Below, one piece after another: positions 1 through 9,409 of a stretch of 64,000 nt of DNA. The DNA is taken from NCBI GenBank assembly GCA_013874835.1, contig CP059430.1:248001-312000 (forward strand), in the 5' to 3' direction. This stretch comes from Carnobacteriaceae bacterium zg-84. Its GTDB lineage: Bacteria > Bacillota > Bacilli > Lactobacillales > Aerococcaceae. The notes beneath the pieces were generated by a model. It was not told the DNA's origin, made no database searches, and saw only the letters and a program-made list of their open reading frames with translations. The stretch's first letter is position 1, and each line of letters begins with the position of its first letter. The position numbers were made by a program, and so were the translations under genes.

Positions 1-179
1 AAAAAAACGGCAACGGAGGATAATACGTCGGTAAAGTTATTCCAACCGTCAGCGGAAAGTGCCGATGATTTGAAAAGAGTACCGAGAATAATTTTTAGTG
101 ATGCAATAACTGTGTAGATAATGATACTAATAAGTGTCCCTCGTTCAGCGAGGGTTAAATGGTCGTTTTTAAGTTGCAT
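1..179 (-). CDS. cation diffusion facilitator (CDF) exporter, N-terminal part, MntE-like
   Basis: Partial gene running off the left edge; only the first 59 codons are present. The peptide starts MQLKNDHLTLAERG, has a first membrane segment (about residues 16-36), then SSALSADGWNNFTD, the TM2 metal-site signature of CDF exporters (D of ADGWNN and D of FTD). The family exchanges Mn2+, Zn2+ or Fe2+ for protons at the plasma membrane. The LAERG...ISI start resembles pneumococcal-type MntE, so manganese export is possible, but the substrate cannot be fixed from the N-terminus. The ATG follows the ribosome site GAAAGGGA. It is a different gene from the His-rich CDF exporter at 22722-23630. A terminator-like hairpin lies in its leader. 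Confidence 0.85.
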   Translation of the reverse strand, partial: MQLKNDHLTLAERGTLISIIIYTVIASLKIILGTLFKSSALSADGWNNFTDVLSSVAVF

Positions 180-199
180 ACTTATCCCTTTCTACATGA

Positions 200-228
200 A
201 AAAACTAGAAACCACGTGATTTCTAGTA
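200..228 (-). promoter_or_regulatory. terminator-like hairpin in the leader of the CDF gene
   Basis: On the minus strand this reads ACTAGAAATC-ACGT-GGTTTCTAGT (with one U-G pair) followed directly by a run of six T, then by the ribosome site of the CDF gene 15-20 nt later. It has the form of an intrinsic terminator placed before, not after, a gene. It could be an attenuator of the exporter gene or the end of an antisense transcript. Confidence 0.5.
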
Positions 229-297
229 GCTTTAAATGATGTCTTTATTATATCAAAATTTCTTGTTTTTGAATAGTTTTAGTATCTGTTTAAAGTA

Positions 298-306
298 TGT
301 TATAAT
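298..306 (+). promoter_or_regulatory. extended -10 promoter of the macP-like/mtnN operon
   Basis: TGTTATAAT is a perfect extended -10 element. The -35 position at 278-283 (TTTAGT) is weak, which is normal for extended -10 promoters. It implies a transcript start near 313, so starts upstream of that for the next gene are excluded. Confidence 0.6.
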
Positions 307-337
307 AAAGAATATTCATAACAGTGAGGTGATGATA

Positions 338-601
338 TTGGCATCACGTATGGAAAAAAATCATGGGAAAAAACGAGAGCTAGAAGAAAAAACGCTTTTC
401 AAAGATCCTGAAATATTAACACCAGAAGATAGACAGTTATTAGATGAGATGTACCAAGCACATCTTAAAGAGCAAGAACAAAGAGAAAGAGAACAATATA
501 AAATCAATCGATTAAATGATATGAACCGATTTTTAAATTGGGGCATCGTTATTGTCAGTATTTTATTATGTATTGTTTTATATGTTGCATTTACGAAATA
601 G
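338..601 (+). CDS. small membrane protein, MacP-like (PBP2a accessory) candidate
   Basis: 87-residue protein with a charged, Glu/Lys/Arg-rich N-terminal cytoplasmic part, a likely helix around residues 32-58 (QLLDEMYQAHLKEQEQRERE) and one C-terminal membrane segment (about 65-84). MacP of streptococci is a small protein of this topology that activates the class A penicillin-binding protein PBP2a and is encoded directly before mtnN, as here. Function is inferred from topology and position, not from a motif. The TTG at 338 is chosen because GAGGTG ends 6 nt upstream; the ATG at 332 touches that site and the ATG at 350 is too far. It is 16 nt upstream of mtnN, clearly co-transcribed. Confidence 0.65.
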   Translation: MASRMEKNHGKKRELEEKTLFKDPEILTPEDRQLLDEMYQAHLKEQEQREREQYKINRLNDMNRFLNWGIVIVSILLCIVLYVAFTK

Positions 602-617
602 GAAAGGTAGAGAATAG

Positions 618-1307
618 ATGAAAATAGGAATTATTGGTGCTATGGCACAAGAAACAGTTTTGTTAAAAACAAAGATGAGTGATATTGTTGAAAAACAATG
701 TTATCATTTAACATTTATTACGGGGCGATTGTATCAACATGATATTGTGCTAGTACAGTCCGGTATTGGAAAAGTTAATTCAACAATAGCAACGACACTA
801 TTGATTAGTCAATTTGACGTTGATTATGTGATTAACACTGGTTCGGCAGGTAGTCTGAAAAAAGGCTTATCCATTGGAGATGTTGTGGTGTCTAATCAAG
901 TAGCCTATCATGATGCAGATGCAACGGTATTTGGGTATAAAGTGGGACAAATCCCTCAAATGCCATTATATTACAAAGCGAATGAACAGTTAATGGCACA
1001 CGCACAAAAAGCAATCGAAAAAGTATCTTTGCGAGCTAATGTTGGTGAGATTGTATCGGCAGATACATTTGTAGCTGCTCCGGAAAGTATTGCGCGTATT
1101 CAAAAATATTTCCCAGATGCTCTTTGTACAGAAATGGAAGGTGCATCTATTGCCCAAACATGTCATGTATTAGGAGTACCATTTGTTGTGGTACGTGCCA
1201 TTTCAGATAATGCAGACAATGAAGCACCTGTTTCATTTGATGAATTTATTGTTACAGCAGGTGAAAAATCAGCACAAATGGTCTTAGCAATGTTGGAGGA
1301 TATGTAA
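618..1307 (+). CDS. mtnN: 5'-methylthioadenosine/S-adenosylhomocysteine nucleosidase
   Basis: 229 residues, full length for the family. It hydrolyses methylthioadenosine and S-adenosylhomocysteine to adenine plus the thioribose, feeding methionine salvage and AI-2 production. Diagnostic blocks are MKIGIIGAMAQE with the catalytic Glu12, VINTGSAGSL, the ribose-binding TEMEGASIAQ and the catalytic Asp in RAISDNAD. Cytosolic. The ATG has AGGAAAGGTAGAG upstream. The stop overlaps the next start by one base (TAATG), so translation is probably coupled to the hydrolase. Confidence 0.97.
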   Translation: MKIGIIGAMAQETVLLKTKMSDIVEKQCYHLTFITGRLYQHDIVLVQSGIGKVNSTIATTLLISQFDVDYVINTGSAGSLKKGLSIGDVVVSNQVAYHDADATVFGYKVGQIPQMPLYYKANEQLMAHAQKAIEKVSLRANVGEIVSADTFVAAPESIARIQKYFPDALCTEMEGASIAQTCHVLGVPFVVVRAISDNADNEAPVSFDEFIVTAGEKSAQMVLAMLEDM

Positions 1308-1849
1308 TGGAATGTTTAATTGTCATTGATTATACGAATGATTTTATTGATGATAATGGGGCGTTAACATGTGGGGAAAATGGGAAAGCGATTGAAGAAA
1401 AGATTATGGAACTGGTTAAGACCTTTAATAAACGTCAAGACTATGTTATTTTTGCGATTGATAAACATGAACGTAATGATGTGTATCATCCTGAAACAAA
1501 ATTATACCCACCACATAATATTGAAGATACACAAGGTAGAGTATTATATGGAAAACTGGAACAATATGCAAAAGCTCATCCGGAATGTTATCAAATGGCC
1601 AAACGCCGTTATTCTGCTTTTTCAGGGACAGAGTTAGATCATCGTTTGCGTGAAAGACATATAGAAGTTATCCATTTATGTGGGGTATGCACAGATATTT
1701 GTGTTTTACATACAGCAATTGATGCTTATGAATTAGGCTATAAAATTGTTATTCATGAAAAAGCCGTCGCAAGTTTTAATGAAGATGGACATCGGTTTGC
1801 ATTAGACCATTTTGAAAAAGTACTCGGTGCAACAATAGAAAGAGGATAG
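1307..1849 (+). CDS. cysteine hydrolase of the isochorismatase/nicotinamidase family
   Basis: 180-residue single-domain hydrolase. The catalytic triad is visible: Asp in VIDYTNDF, Lys in MAKRRYSAF and Cys in GVCTDICVLHTAIDAY. A D-x-H...H cluster in AIDKHERNDVYHPETK matches the metal site of true nicotinamidases, so conversion of nicotinamide to nicotinate for NAD salvage (PncA) is the best guess, but the family also holds other amidases. It overlaps mtnN by one base and ends 1 nt before ymdB, so it belongs to the same operon. Confidence 0.88.
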   Translation: MECLIVIDYTNDFIDDNGALTCGENGKAIEEKIMELVKTFNKRQDYVIFAIDKHERNDVYHPETKLYPPHNIEDTQGRVLYGKLEQYAKAHPECYQMAKRRYSAFSGTELDHRLRERHIEVIHLCGVCTDICVLHTAIDAYELGYKIVIHEKAVASFNEDGHRFALDHFEKVLGATIERG

Positions 1850-1850
1850 C

Positions 1851-2642
1851 ATGAAAATTTTGTTTATAGGTGATATAGTTGGAAATATTGGTCGTGAAAT
1901 GCTTGAAGAAACATTACCAAAATTAAAACAAAAATATCGTCCTCAAGTAACCATTGCCAATGCAGAAAATGCAGCTCATGGTAAAGGTATTACTGAAAAA
2001 ATATATAAGCAATTACTTCAAGCAGGTATTGATGTGATTACAATGGGAAATCACACATGGGATAATAAAGATATTTTTGATTTTATTGACCGTGCGCCAA
2101 AACTTGTAAGGCCGGCTAATTTTCCTAAAGCTGTCGCAGGTAAAGGCTATACGATTATTAGCGTGAATCAACTTAAATTGGCTATTATCAATCTTCAAGG
2201 TAGAGTTTTTATGAACGCTTTAGAAGATCCATTTAAAATTGGTAAAGAAATTGTGGAAGAATGTCGCAAATATACTCCTCATATTTTTATTGATTTTCAT
2301 GCAGAAGTAACAAGTGAAAAACAAGCATTGGGGTGGTTTATGGACGGTCTTGCCTCTGCTGTTGTTGGGACACATACGCATGTTCAAACGAATGATGCAC
2401 GTATTTTACCGAATGGAACAGCATATTTAAGTGACGTGGGTATGACTGGAGCGTATGACGGTATTTTAGGATTAAAAAGAGAAAATATTATCGAGCGATT
2501 TCAAACACATTTACCAGCTCGTCACGAAGTGATTGATAGTGGTCGAAAAATTTTATCGGCATGTTTTATTGAACTAGACGACGTGAGTGGTAAAGCGAAA
2601 AAAATTGAAAATATTATGATTAATCCAGATAGACAATTATAA
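1851..2642 (+). CDS. ymdB: YmdB-type metallophosphoesterase (2',3'-cyclic nucleotide phosphodiesterase)
   Basis: 263 residues. Metal ligands of the calcineurin-like fold are seen in FIGDIVGNIG (Asp8), NAENAAHGKG, MGNHTWDN and VVGTHTHVQT. Members form a dimetal site and cleave 2',3'-cAMP; in Bacillus YmdB affects biofilm and motility programmes, and in many Firmicutes it neighbours rny. Here it is instead the last gene of the mtnN operon, one base after the hydrolase gene, and is followed by a terminator-like hairpin. Confidence 0.94.
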   Translation: MKILFIGDIVGNIGREMLEETLPKLKQKYRPQVTIANAENAAHGKGITEKIYKQLLQAGIDVITMGNHTWDNKDIFDFIDRAPKLVRPANFPKAVAGKGYTIISVNQLKLAIINLQGRVFMNALEDPFKIGKEIVEECRKYTPHIFIDFHAEVTSEKQALGWFMDGLASAVVGTHTHVQTNDARILPNGTAYLSDVGMTGAYDGILGLKRENIIERFQTHLPARHEVIDSGRKILSACFIELDDVSGKAKKIENIMINPDRQL

Positions 2643-2670
2643 TAGAAACAACACATTTAAAATTTATGGA

Positions 2671-2729
2671 TAAGAGAATAATGTTAAACGAGTGTTTTAC
2701 TTCTTAATATTACTCTCTTACTCTTTTTT
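2671..2729 (+). terminator. terminator of the mtnN-ymdB operon
   Basis: Arms 2671-2687 and 2704-2720 pair over 17 bp with two wobble positions and a 16-nt loop; the tail is CTCTTTTTT. It lies 28 nt after ymdB and 23 nt before the azlC ribosome site, so it could also act as a leader element of azlCD. Confidence 0.7.
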
Positions 2730-2752
2730 CTTGGGATGATAAGGAGGATTTC

Positions 2753-3439
2753 ATGACAGAAACACCATTTAAGCAAGCGTTTTTTCATAGTTTACCCATT
2801 TGCTTAGGGTATTTATGTCTTGGAAGTGCATTTGCTTTGTTGATGTTACAATCGGGATTTCAATGGTATTGGGCAGTTTTGATGAGTATTGTCATTTATG
2901 CAGGCTCTATGCAGTTTGCATTAGTATCTTTATTAGCAACACAAACACCATTATGGTTCATTGCGTTGATGACTGTTGTTATCAATGGCAGGCATCTGTT
3001 TTACGGTATTCGATTTGTTGAGTTATTCAAAAAAATGGGTTGGAAATATCCATACATGATTTTTTCATTAACGGATGAAACATTTTCTGTCTTACTCGGT
3101 GTCAAATTGACAGATGAGCATCAAGATATTGCCTTTTATATTGCGTTATTCAATCATATTTATTGGATTAGTGGGACAATATTAGGATGTATTTTGGGGA
3201 ATACATTGCCTATTGATATGAAAGGTGTCGAATTTTCTATGACGGCTTTATTCATTGTGATTGTCATTGAGCAGTGGAAGCAATCAATTTCTAAATTGCC
3301 TTTTTTAATAGGGGGAGTAACAGGTCTGGCAATGATACATCTATTCGGGACAAAGTATTTTTTGATATATAGTTTATGCTGTATTATTTTTTTACTCGTC
3401 CTTTTTTATGATAAAAAACAAGGAGAAAATATGGTATGA
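2753..3439 (+). CDS. azlC: branched-chain amino acid exporter, large subunit AzlC
   Basis: 228 residues with about seven hydrophobic segments. MTETPFKQAFFHSLPICLGY, GSAFALLMLQSG and AGSMQFALVSL are typical of AzlC, the large partner of the AzlCD (BrnFE-like) exporter of leucine, isoleucine, valine and azaleucine in the plasma membrane. AAGGAGG precedes the ATG with good spacing. The stop overlaps the azlD start by 4 bases (ATGA), as is usual for this pair. Confidence 0.93.
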   Translation: MTETPFKQAFFHSLPICLGYLCLGSAFALLMLQSGFQWYWAVLMSIVIYAGSMQFALVSLLATQTPLWFIALMTVVINGRHLFYGIRFVELFKKMGWKYPYMIFSLTDETFSVLLGVKLTDEHQDIAFYIALFNHIYWISGTILGCILGNTLPIDMKGVEFSMTALFIVIVIEQWKQSISKLPFLIGGVTGLAMIHLFGTKYFLIYSLCCIIFLLVLFYDKKQGENMV

Positions 3440-3744
3440 TATATGTACTACTGGGGATAATGATAGCTAGTTTTGTCACTTTTTTTATTCGTGCAATACC
3501 ATTTATTGTCTTATCAAAAATGAAAAAAGTACCTAGCTTATTAGAATATTTAAAAGATGTATTGCCACAGGCAATCATGACACTACTTGTGTTGTATTCA
3601 GTCAAAGATTATTTATATACAGATACAAAAACAATGTTGACTGTATGTATAATGAGTGGGGTTGTTGTACTTGTACACCTTTGGAAGAGAAACGTACTAT
3701 TAAGTGTATTAGTGCCAACTATTTTATTTATGATGCTTATTTAA
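3436..3744 (+). CDS. azlD: branched-chain amino acid exporter, small subunit AzlD
   Basis: 102 residues, four hydrophobic segments, with the family feature FFIRAIPFIVLSK and the block LPQAIMTLLVLYSVKD. It forms the exporter with AzlC. The ATG overlaps the azlC stop (ATGATA), so the pair is translationally coupled. The stop codon lies inside the palindrome GCTTATTTAAATAAGC (3735-3750), which is followed by GTTCTTTATTATTTT and may work as a weak terminator. Confidence 0.92.
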   Translation: MIYVLLGIMIASFVTFFIRAIPFIVLSKMKKVPSLLEYLKDVLPQAIMTLLVLYSVKDYLYTDTKTMLTVCIMSGVVVLVHLWKRNVLLSVLVPTILFMMLI

Positions 3745-4112
3745 ATAAGCGTTCTTTATTATTTTGTGCTTAATTTTAATGACCAACATAGGACGAGATG
3801 ATGGTAAGTGACTCTTAGCAACACAAGACAACATTTTGTCACATAATGAGTAAAAAATACAAAAAATAAATGGGGGAAAAGGGTAGTATGTAACGAATAA
3901 TCATAATTTTTGGTATAAAAAACCAATAGATATAAATAGCATAGTCTTATCAATCATTAAAGTTAAGAGTGTAGGATACTTACTGTATCTTACAAAAACA
4001 ACTATTAAGCTGATTATGTAAAATGTATACTTGATAAAGTATCTACATTTGTTTGGAATGTTATGTGAAGTAAGGAGAAACGAGCCATGACTTATCATTA
4101 GGAGGAAGAACA
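3745..4112 (+). other. intergenic region before the serine recombinase
   Basis: 368 bases without a convincing gene. The left end holds the AT-rich palindrome at the azlD stop; the right end holds the inverted repeat and putative promoter of the recombinase. The AT-rich middle shows no reading frame with a ribosome site and no clear hairpin. Confidence 0.6.
4021..4059 (+). promoter_or_regulatory. promoter and overlapping inverted repeat of the recombinase gene
   Basis: ATACTT-GATA-AAGTAT (4027-4042) is a perfect palindrome that extends to an imperfect 30-bp repeat (AAATGTA...TACATTT, 4021-4050). The sequence TTGATA (4031-4036) sits in its centre and TGGAAT (4054-4059) follows after 17 bp, so the repeat covers a plausible -35 box. 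That suits autoregulation or a recombinase crossover/binding site; which one is not decidable here. Confidence 0.45.
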
Positions 4113-4733
4113 ATGAAGTATGGTTATGTACGGGTATCCACAAAAGAACAAAATATAGATAGACAAATGACAGCGATGCTTAAAGAAAAAATAGATAGAA
4201 AATATATTTATATTGATAAGCTATCAGGAAAAGATTTTAAACGTCCTATGTATAAAAGAATGGTAAAACGAATGCAAAAGGGGGATGAGTTAGTTATAAA
4301 GTCAATAGATAGACTAGGAAGAAATTATGACGAAATCATTGAGCAGTGGCGCTATTTAATTAAGGAAAAAGAAATTGACATTACTGTTTTAGATTTTCCA
4401 TTATTGAATACTAACTCAGAAATTGACAATATTACAGGTAAATTTATTTCTGGATTGGCACTGCAAATACTGTCTTATGTGGCTCAAGTTGAACGAGAAA
4501 ACACAAAGCAAAGGCAAATGGAAGGTATCGAAGAAGCAAAGAAAAAAGGAATACAATTTGGTAGACCTAGGAAAAAAAGACCAAGTTATTTCCATGAATT
4601 TTATACTTTGTGGAAAAGAAAAGAAATCACAATTCGAGAAGGTGCAAAACAATTAGGGGTATCTAAGACCACATTTCATAATTGGTTGCAAGAGGAATAT
4701 GAGGAAGCACACGAATTGAATAAATATAGATAG
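4113..4733 (+). CDS. serine recombinase (resolvase/invertase family)
   Basis: 206 residues. The N-terminal resolvase domain (about 1-140) starts MKYGYVRVSTKEQN with the nucleophile Ser9 and carries the active-site arginine block KSIDRLGRNYDEI; the long E-helix follows (LSYVAQVERENTKQRQMEG), then a C-terminal helix-turn-helix at about 165-195 (IREGAKQLGVSKTTFHNW). This is the small resolvase/invertase type found on plasmids and transposons. No transposase, invertible segment or plasmid gene lies next to it, so it is probably a stranded mobile-element gene between azlCD and the beta-glucoside island. AGGAGGAAGA gives a strong ribosome site. Confidence 0.94.
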   Translation: MKYGYVRVSTKEQNIDRQMTAMLKEKIDRKYIYIDKLSGKDFKRPMYKRMVKRMQKGDELVIKSIDRLGRNYDEIIEQWRYLIKEKEIDITVLDFPLLNTNSEIDNITGKFISGLALQILSYVAQVERENTKQRQMEGIEEAKKKGIQFGRPRKKRPSYFHEFYTLWKRKEITIREGAKQLGVSKTTFHNWLQEEYEEAHELNKYR

Positions 4734-4734
4734 C

Positions 4735-4782
4735 AAAAGAGGTAAATGGGTACATTAGTATCCACTTACCTCTTTTATTTTA
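4735..4782 (+). terminator. terminator of the recombinase gene
   Basis: Arms AAAAGAGGTAAATGGGTAC and GTATCCACTTACCTCTTTT pair over 19 positions with a short loop, followed by ATTT. Starting 2 nt after the recombinase stop; the A/T-rich stem base may also stop transcripts of the convergent rpiR gene. Confidence 0.85.
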
Positions 4783-4812
4783 AGCAAAACGTACAAGATA
4801 TGTGAGATTTGT

Positions 4813-5691
4813 TTATTTTTCTTTTAAAAGACTGAAATTCGTATGTCTGCTTGCTTCAAAAATCATGGATGTATCTCGTCTTAATTCACTGTTTTTCTCA
4901 TAATCTAATTGGAAAATACATGAATATAAAACATCGAGTAAATAGGTGATAGAAGCATCATTTGCATATGTGGCAATTTTAGAATACAAACGTTCTCTAG
5001 TAGACATTTTTAAGACGCATTGTGCTAGTTTTGAAATACTGCTTTCTCCAATATTGGTGATGACAATCATAGGAACTTGTTTCCGATGTAATAGTTGAGC
5101 AATTTTAACAATAGTTTCTGTTTCCCCAGAATAACTAATGATAATTGCACATTCTTCTTTATTGGCAAGAGTAGCTTCAAACATTGCTTCACCTTGAACA
5201 GTATGAACATCTACTCTCTTTTTAATACGAGCCATGTTGTATTTAAATTCTTGAGAAATTAATAGATTATTAGAAAGTGCGAATAAATGTGTGTAGGTTG
5301 CCTTTTGTATGATAGATACAGCTTGTTTTAAAGTGGCATAATCGAGCAATGAACAAGTGTCTTCAATGGCTGATTGTTCCAATAAAGCAATTTTTTGAGC
5401 TACCTTTAAAAGATTATCTTGTTTTGTGAACGGATAGTTCGCATCAATTTCAAAATGATGATTTTCCCAGTATTTTAATTCATTTAAATAAGCTTCTTTA
5501 AAATCACTCCACCCATTAAAATGAAGTCTTTGAGCCACTTTCACAATTGTTGATTTTGAGCTATATGTTTCTTTGGCAATTTGGCTAGTTGATTTGTATT
5601 GAATATTCAATTGTTCTTTTAATAAATAGTCTACAATAATTTGTTCACTATTTGTGAATTTTAAGTTTTCTAGTTTTTCTTTAATTAACAT
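4813..5691 (-). CDS. RpiR/MurR-family transcriptional regulator
   Basis: 292 residues. N-terminal helix-turn-helix (about 1-75, with SQIAKETYSSKSTIVKVAQR) and a C-terminal SIS sugar-phosphate domain (about 125-250, with AIIISYSGETETIVKIAQ). Such regulators sense phosphosugars in the cytosol. It is divergent from the PTS and 6-phospho-beta-glucosidase genes, so it most likely controls them in response to a phosphorylated beta-glucoside. Two copies of GAACRGTGTTCG in the shared intergenic region are the probable operators. Whether it represses or activates cannot be told from the sequence. Confidence 0.93.
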   Translation of the reverse strand: MLIKEKLENLKFTNSEQIIVDYLLKEQLNIQYKSTSQIAKETYSSKSTIVKVAQRLHFNGWSDFKEAYLNELKYWENHHFEIDANYPFTKQDNLLKVAQKIALLEQSAIEDTCSLLDYATLKQAVSIIQKATYTHLFALSNNLLISQEFKYNMARIKKRVDVHTVQGEAMFEATLANKEECAIIISYSGETETIVKIAQLLHRKQVPMIVITNIGESSISKLAQCVLKMSTRERLYSKIATYANDASITYLLDVLYSCIFQLDYEKNSELRRDTSMIFEASRHTNFSLLKEK

Positions 5692-5709
5692 GATAACTCC
5701 TTAATTTGA

Positions 5710-5763
5710 GAACAGTGTTCGCAATAAAAACACAAAAAACAAGCAGAAAAAAGAACGGTGTTC
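5710..5763 (+). promoter_or_regulatory. twin operators between rpiR and the PTS gene
   Basis: GAACAGTGTTC (5710-5720) and GAACGGTGTTC (5753-5763) are two copies of the palindrome GAAC-N3-GTTC, both followed by G-Y-A-A, 43 bp apart centre to centre, close to four helical turns. One lies just upstream of rpiR, the other on the PTS side, which suits a regulator bridging both sites. Confidence 0.7.
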
Positions 5764-5776
5764 GTAAGTGCTTTCA
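5763..5776 (-). promoter_or_regulatory. cre-like catabolite site
   Basis: The minus strand reads TGAAAGCACTTACG, matching the CcpA consensus TGWAANCGNTNWCA at 12 of 14 positions. It touches the second operator and lies about 30 bp upstream of the putative -10, a fitting place for catabolite control of a PTS operon. Confidence 0.45.
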
Positions 5777-5801
5777 TTGTGTTTCTTTTTCTTATCTCTG
5801 A

Positions 5802-5810
5802 TGTTATCAT
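5802..5810 (+). promoter_or_regulatory. extended -10 promoter of the beta-glucoside operon
   Basis: TG-T-TATCAT is an extended -10 element; the expected -35 position holds only TTTCTT. It lies 64 nt before the PTS start and downstream of both operators and the cre-like site. Confidence 0.45.
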
Positions 5811-5873
5811 ACTTTCGTAAAGATAGAAAGCAACAACTTTTTATCAAACATATTATTGTCAAAGAGGTGCTTT

Positions 5874-7712
5874 ATGAATTATAAAGATTTAGCGCAAACG
5901 ATTTTGAGAGAAGTCGGCGGCAAAGAAAATGTGTCAAGTGTTATACATTGTGCAACACGTTTAAGATTTGTTTTAGTAGATGAACAAAAAGCAAATACAA
6001 ATGCTCTAAAACAGACACCGGGTGTAGTTGGTGTCGTACAAAGTGGTGGACAATATCAAGTTATTATCGGTAGTGATGTTGCGAATGTGTATCGTCCTTT
6101 AGTTGAGTTAGGTGGCTTTAAGGAAGAAAAAGAAGTGGATACTACGCAACCACAAACAATCGGTGCTAGATTGATGGCGACGATTTCTGGTATTTTTACA
6201 CCAGTTTTACCAGTTATTACAGCAGCTGGTATGATTAAAGCAGTTTTATCTTTATTAGTTGTGTTCAAATTAGTGACAACAAAAGATCAAAACTATCAAA
6301 TTCTTAACTTTATTGGAGATGCAGGATTTTACTTCTTACCAATTTTCTTAGGTGGAACAGCAGCTCGACAATTTAAAACAAACCAATATTTAGGGATGTT
6401 AATGGGGGCATTTTTATTACACCCAACATTTGTCGGTTTAGTAGCAGCAACAAAAGAATCAGGTGCGGGTATTCATTTGTTTGGTTTACCAATTACACCA
6501 GTAGGTTATTCAGCAACAGTTATTCCAGTGATTTTATCGGTATTATTCATGAGTTATGTGGAACGCTTTGCGGATAAAATTTCACCTAAAGCCATTAAGT
6601 TTTTCTCTGTTCCATTGATTACAGCATTAGTAACATCTGTTGTGACATTTACAGTTTTAGGACCAATTGGTGCGATTGTTGGACAATGGTTAGGTTCATT
6701 CTTTAAATTCTTAGAAACATTTGGACCATGGGTTGTACCAACAGTTGTAGGTATTTTCTCTCCATTCTTAGTTATGACAGGAACGCACTATGGTTTAGTG
6801 TCTATCGGTATCAATAATCGTGCGACGATTGGGTATGATACAGTCGTACAACCAGGAATGCTTGCATCAAATGTTTCACAAGGTGGGGCAGCTTTAGCGA
6901 TTGCATTTAAAACAAAAGACGTAAACAAAAAAGCATTGGCATCTTCAGCAGGGATTACAGCTATATTCGGTATCACTGAACCTGCTTTATACGGGGTGAC
7001 ATTACAAAACAAAGCAGCTTTAATCGCAACAATGATTTCAGGTGGTATTGGTGGTTTCTTCTTAGGTATTATGAACGCACGTAACTTCTCAGGTGGTTCA
7101 CCAGGTTTATTAACCATTACAAGTTATATCGGTGAAAATACATTGTATTACTTGTACGTTGCTTTAGCAGGCTTAGTATTATCTGTTGTATTATCTTTTA
7201 TCATTACGTATGTTTTGTATAAAGAAGAATCAGTTGAAAAAGTAAGCGAAAATTTACAAACAGATCGTATTGTTTCTCCAGTAAAAGGAAAAGTTATACC
7301 ATTAAGTGACGTGAGTGATGCAACATTTGCTTCTGGTATGTTAGGGCAAGGGGTTGCGATTATTCCAGAAGAATCAACAATTTTATCCCCAGTTAATGGA
7401 GAGATTGTTGCAATCTTTGATACAAAACATGCGATTGGATTAAAAACAGTTGATGGTATTGAATTGTTAATTCACATTGGTTTAGATACAGTAAATTTAA
7501 AAGGTGAAGGTTTCAAACTATTGGCAAAAGTAGGCCAAACAGTAGCTGTGGGTACACCACTTGTTGAAGTTGATTTTGATAAAGTTGATGCAGCAGGATA
7601 CGAACGTGTAACACCTATTCTTGTGACAAATCAAGAAGCTGTAACGTCAATTACGCCAACAGAGAACACTTCTGTATTTGCAGGAGAGGAATTATTTAAA
7701 ATCAATAAATAG
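5874..7712 (+). CDS. bglP: beta-glucoside-type PTS transporter, fused EIIBCA
   Basis: 612 residues in the order IIB-IIC-IIA. IIB (about 1-85) carries the phosphorylated Cys26 in IHCATRLRFVL; IIC (about 105-460) is the membrane channel with ITAAGMIKA and FGITEPALYG; IIA (about 470-612) carries the phosphorylated His534 in LLIHIGLDTVNLKGEGF. It imports and phosphorylates beta-glucosides such as cellobiose, arbutin or salicin. The ATG at 5874 fits AAAGAGGTG; an in-frame start at 5856 lacks a ribosome site. No LicT-type antiterminator leader is visible, so control is probably by the RpiR protein. A strong hairpin separates it from bglA. Confidence 0.95.
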   Translation: MNYKDLAQTILREVGGKENVSSVIHCATRLRFVLVDEQKANTNALKQTPGVVGVVQSGGQYQVIIGSDVANVYRPLVELGGFKEEKEVDTTQPQTIGARLMATISGIFTPVLPVITAAGMIKAVLSLLVVFKLVTTKDQNYQILNFIGDAGFYFLPIFLGGTAARQFKTNQYLGMLMGAFLLHPTFVGLVAATKESGAGIHLFGLPITPVGYSATVIPVILSVLFMSYVERFADKISPKAIKFFSVPLITALVTSVVTFTVLGPIGAIVGQWLGSFFKFLETFGPWVVPTVVGIFSPFLVMTGTHYGLVSIGINNRATIGYDTVVQPGMLASNVSQGGAALAIAFKTKDVNKKALASSAGITAIFGITEPALYGVTLQNKAALIATMISGGIGGFFLGIMNARNFSGGSPGLLTITSYIGENTLYYLYVALAGLVLSVVLSFIITYVLYKEESVEKVSENLQTDRIVSPVKGKVIPLSDVSDATFASGMLGQGVAIIPEESTILSPVNGEIVAIFDTKHAIGLKTVDGIELLIHIGLDTVNLKGEGFKLLAKVGQTVAVGTPLVEVDFDKVDAAGYERVTPILVTNQEAVTSITPTENTSVFAGEELFKINK

Positions 7713-7725
7713 GGAATTTCCCTAA

Positions 7726-9213
<1,488 letters not shown>

Positions 9214-9226
9214 AGCAAATATTTGA

Positions 9227-9265
9227 ACAGTGGATAAACTTAGTTATTCACTGTCTTTTGCTTTT
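9227..9265 (+). terminator. terminator of the beta-glucoside operon
   Basis: ACAGTGGATAA and TTATTCACTGT pair with one mismatch over 11 bp around a 6-nt loop; the tail is CTTTTGCTTTT. Starts 14 nt after bglA. Confidence 0.75.
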
Positions 9266-9409
9266 CGTTAAAGAAATTGGACAAAAAGGATATAAATTTT
9301 AATAAATAGAAAGATACTGATTTAAATACATTCTTACTATTTGATTTGGAATTTCTTATGTTTTAGCCATAACATTTAATGTGAAGGAGAGGTTTTGTTG
9401 GTTTGGCTA

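Noticed and set aside
2671-2729. Possible attenuator of azlCD
   Set aside because: The hairpin is closer to the ymdB stop, has a terminator tail, and no leader peptide or alternative pairing is visible; kept as an operon terminator.
4021-4733. Invertible DNA switch driven by the serine recombinase
   Set aside because: Only one copy of the inverted repeat is visible near the gene, and no second matching site flanks a promoter or gene in this window.
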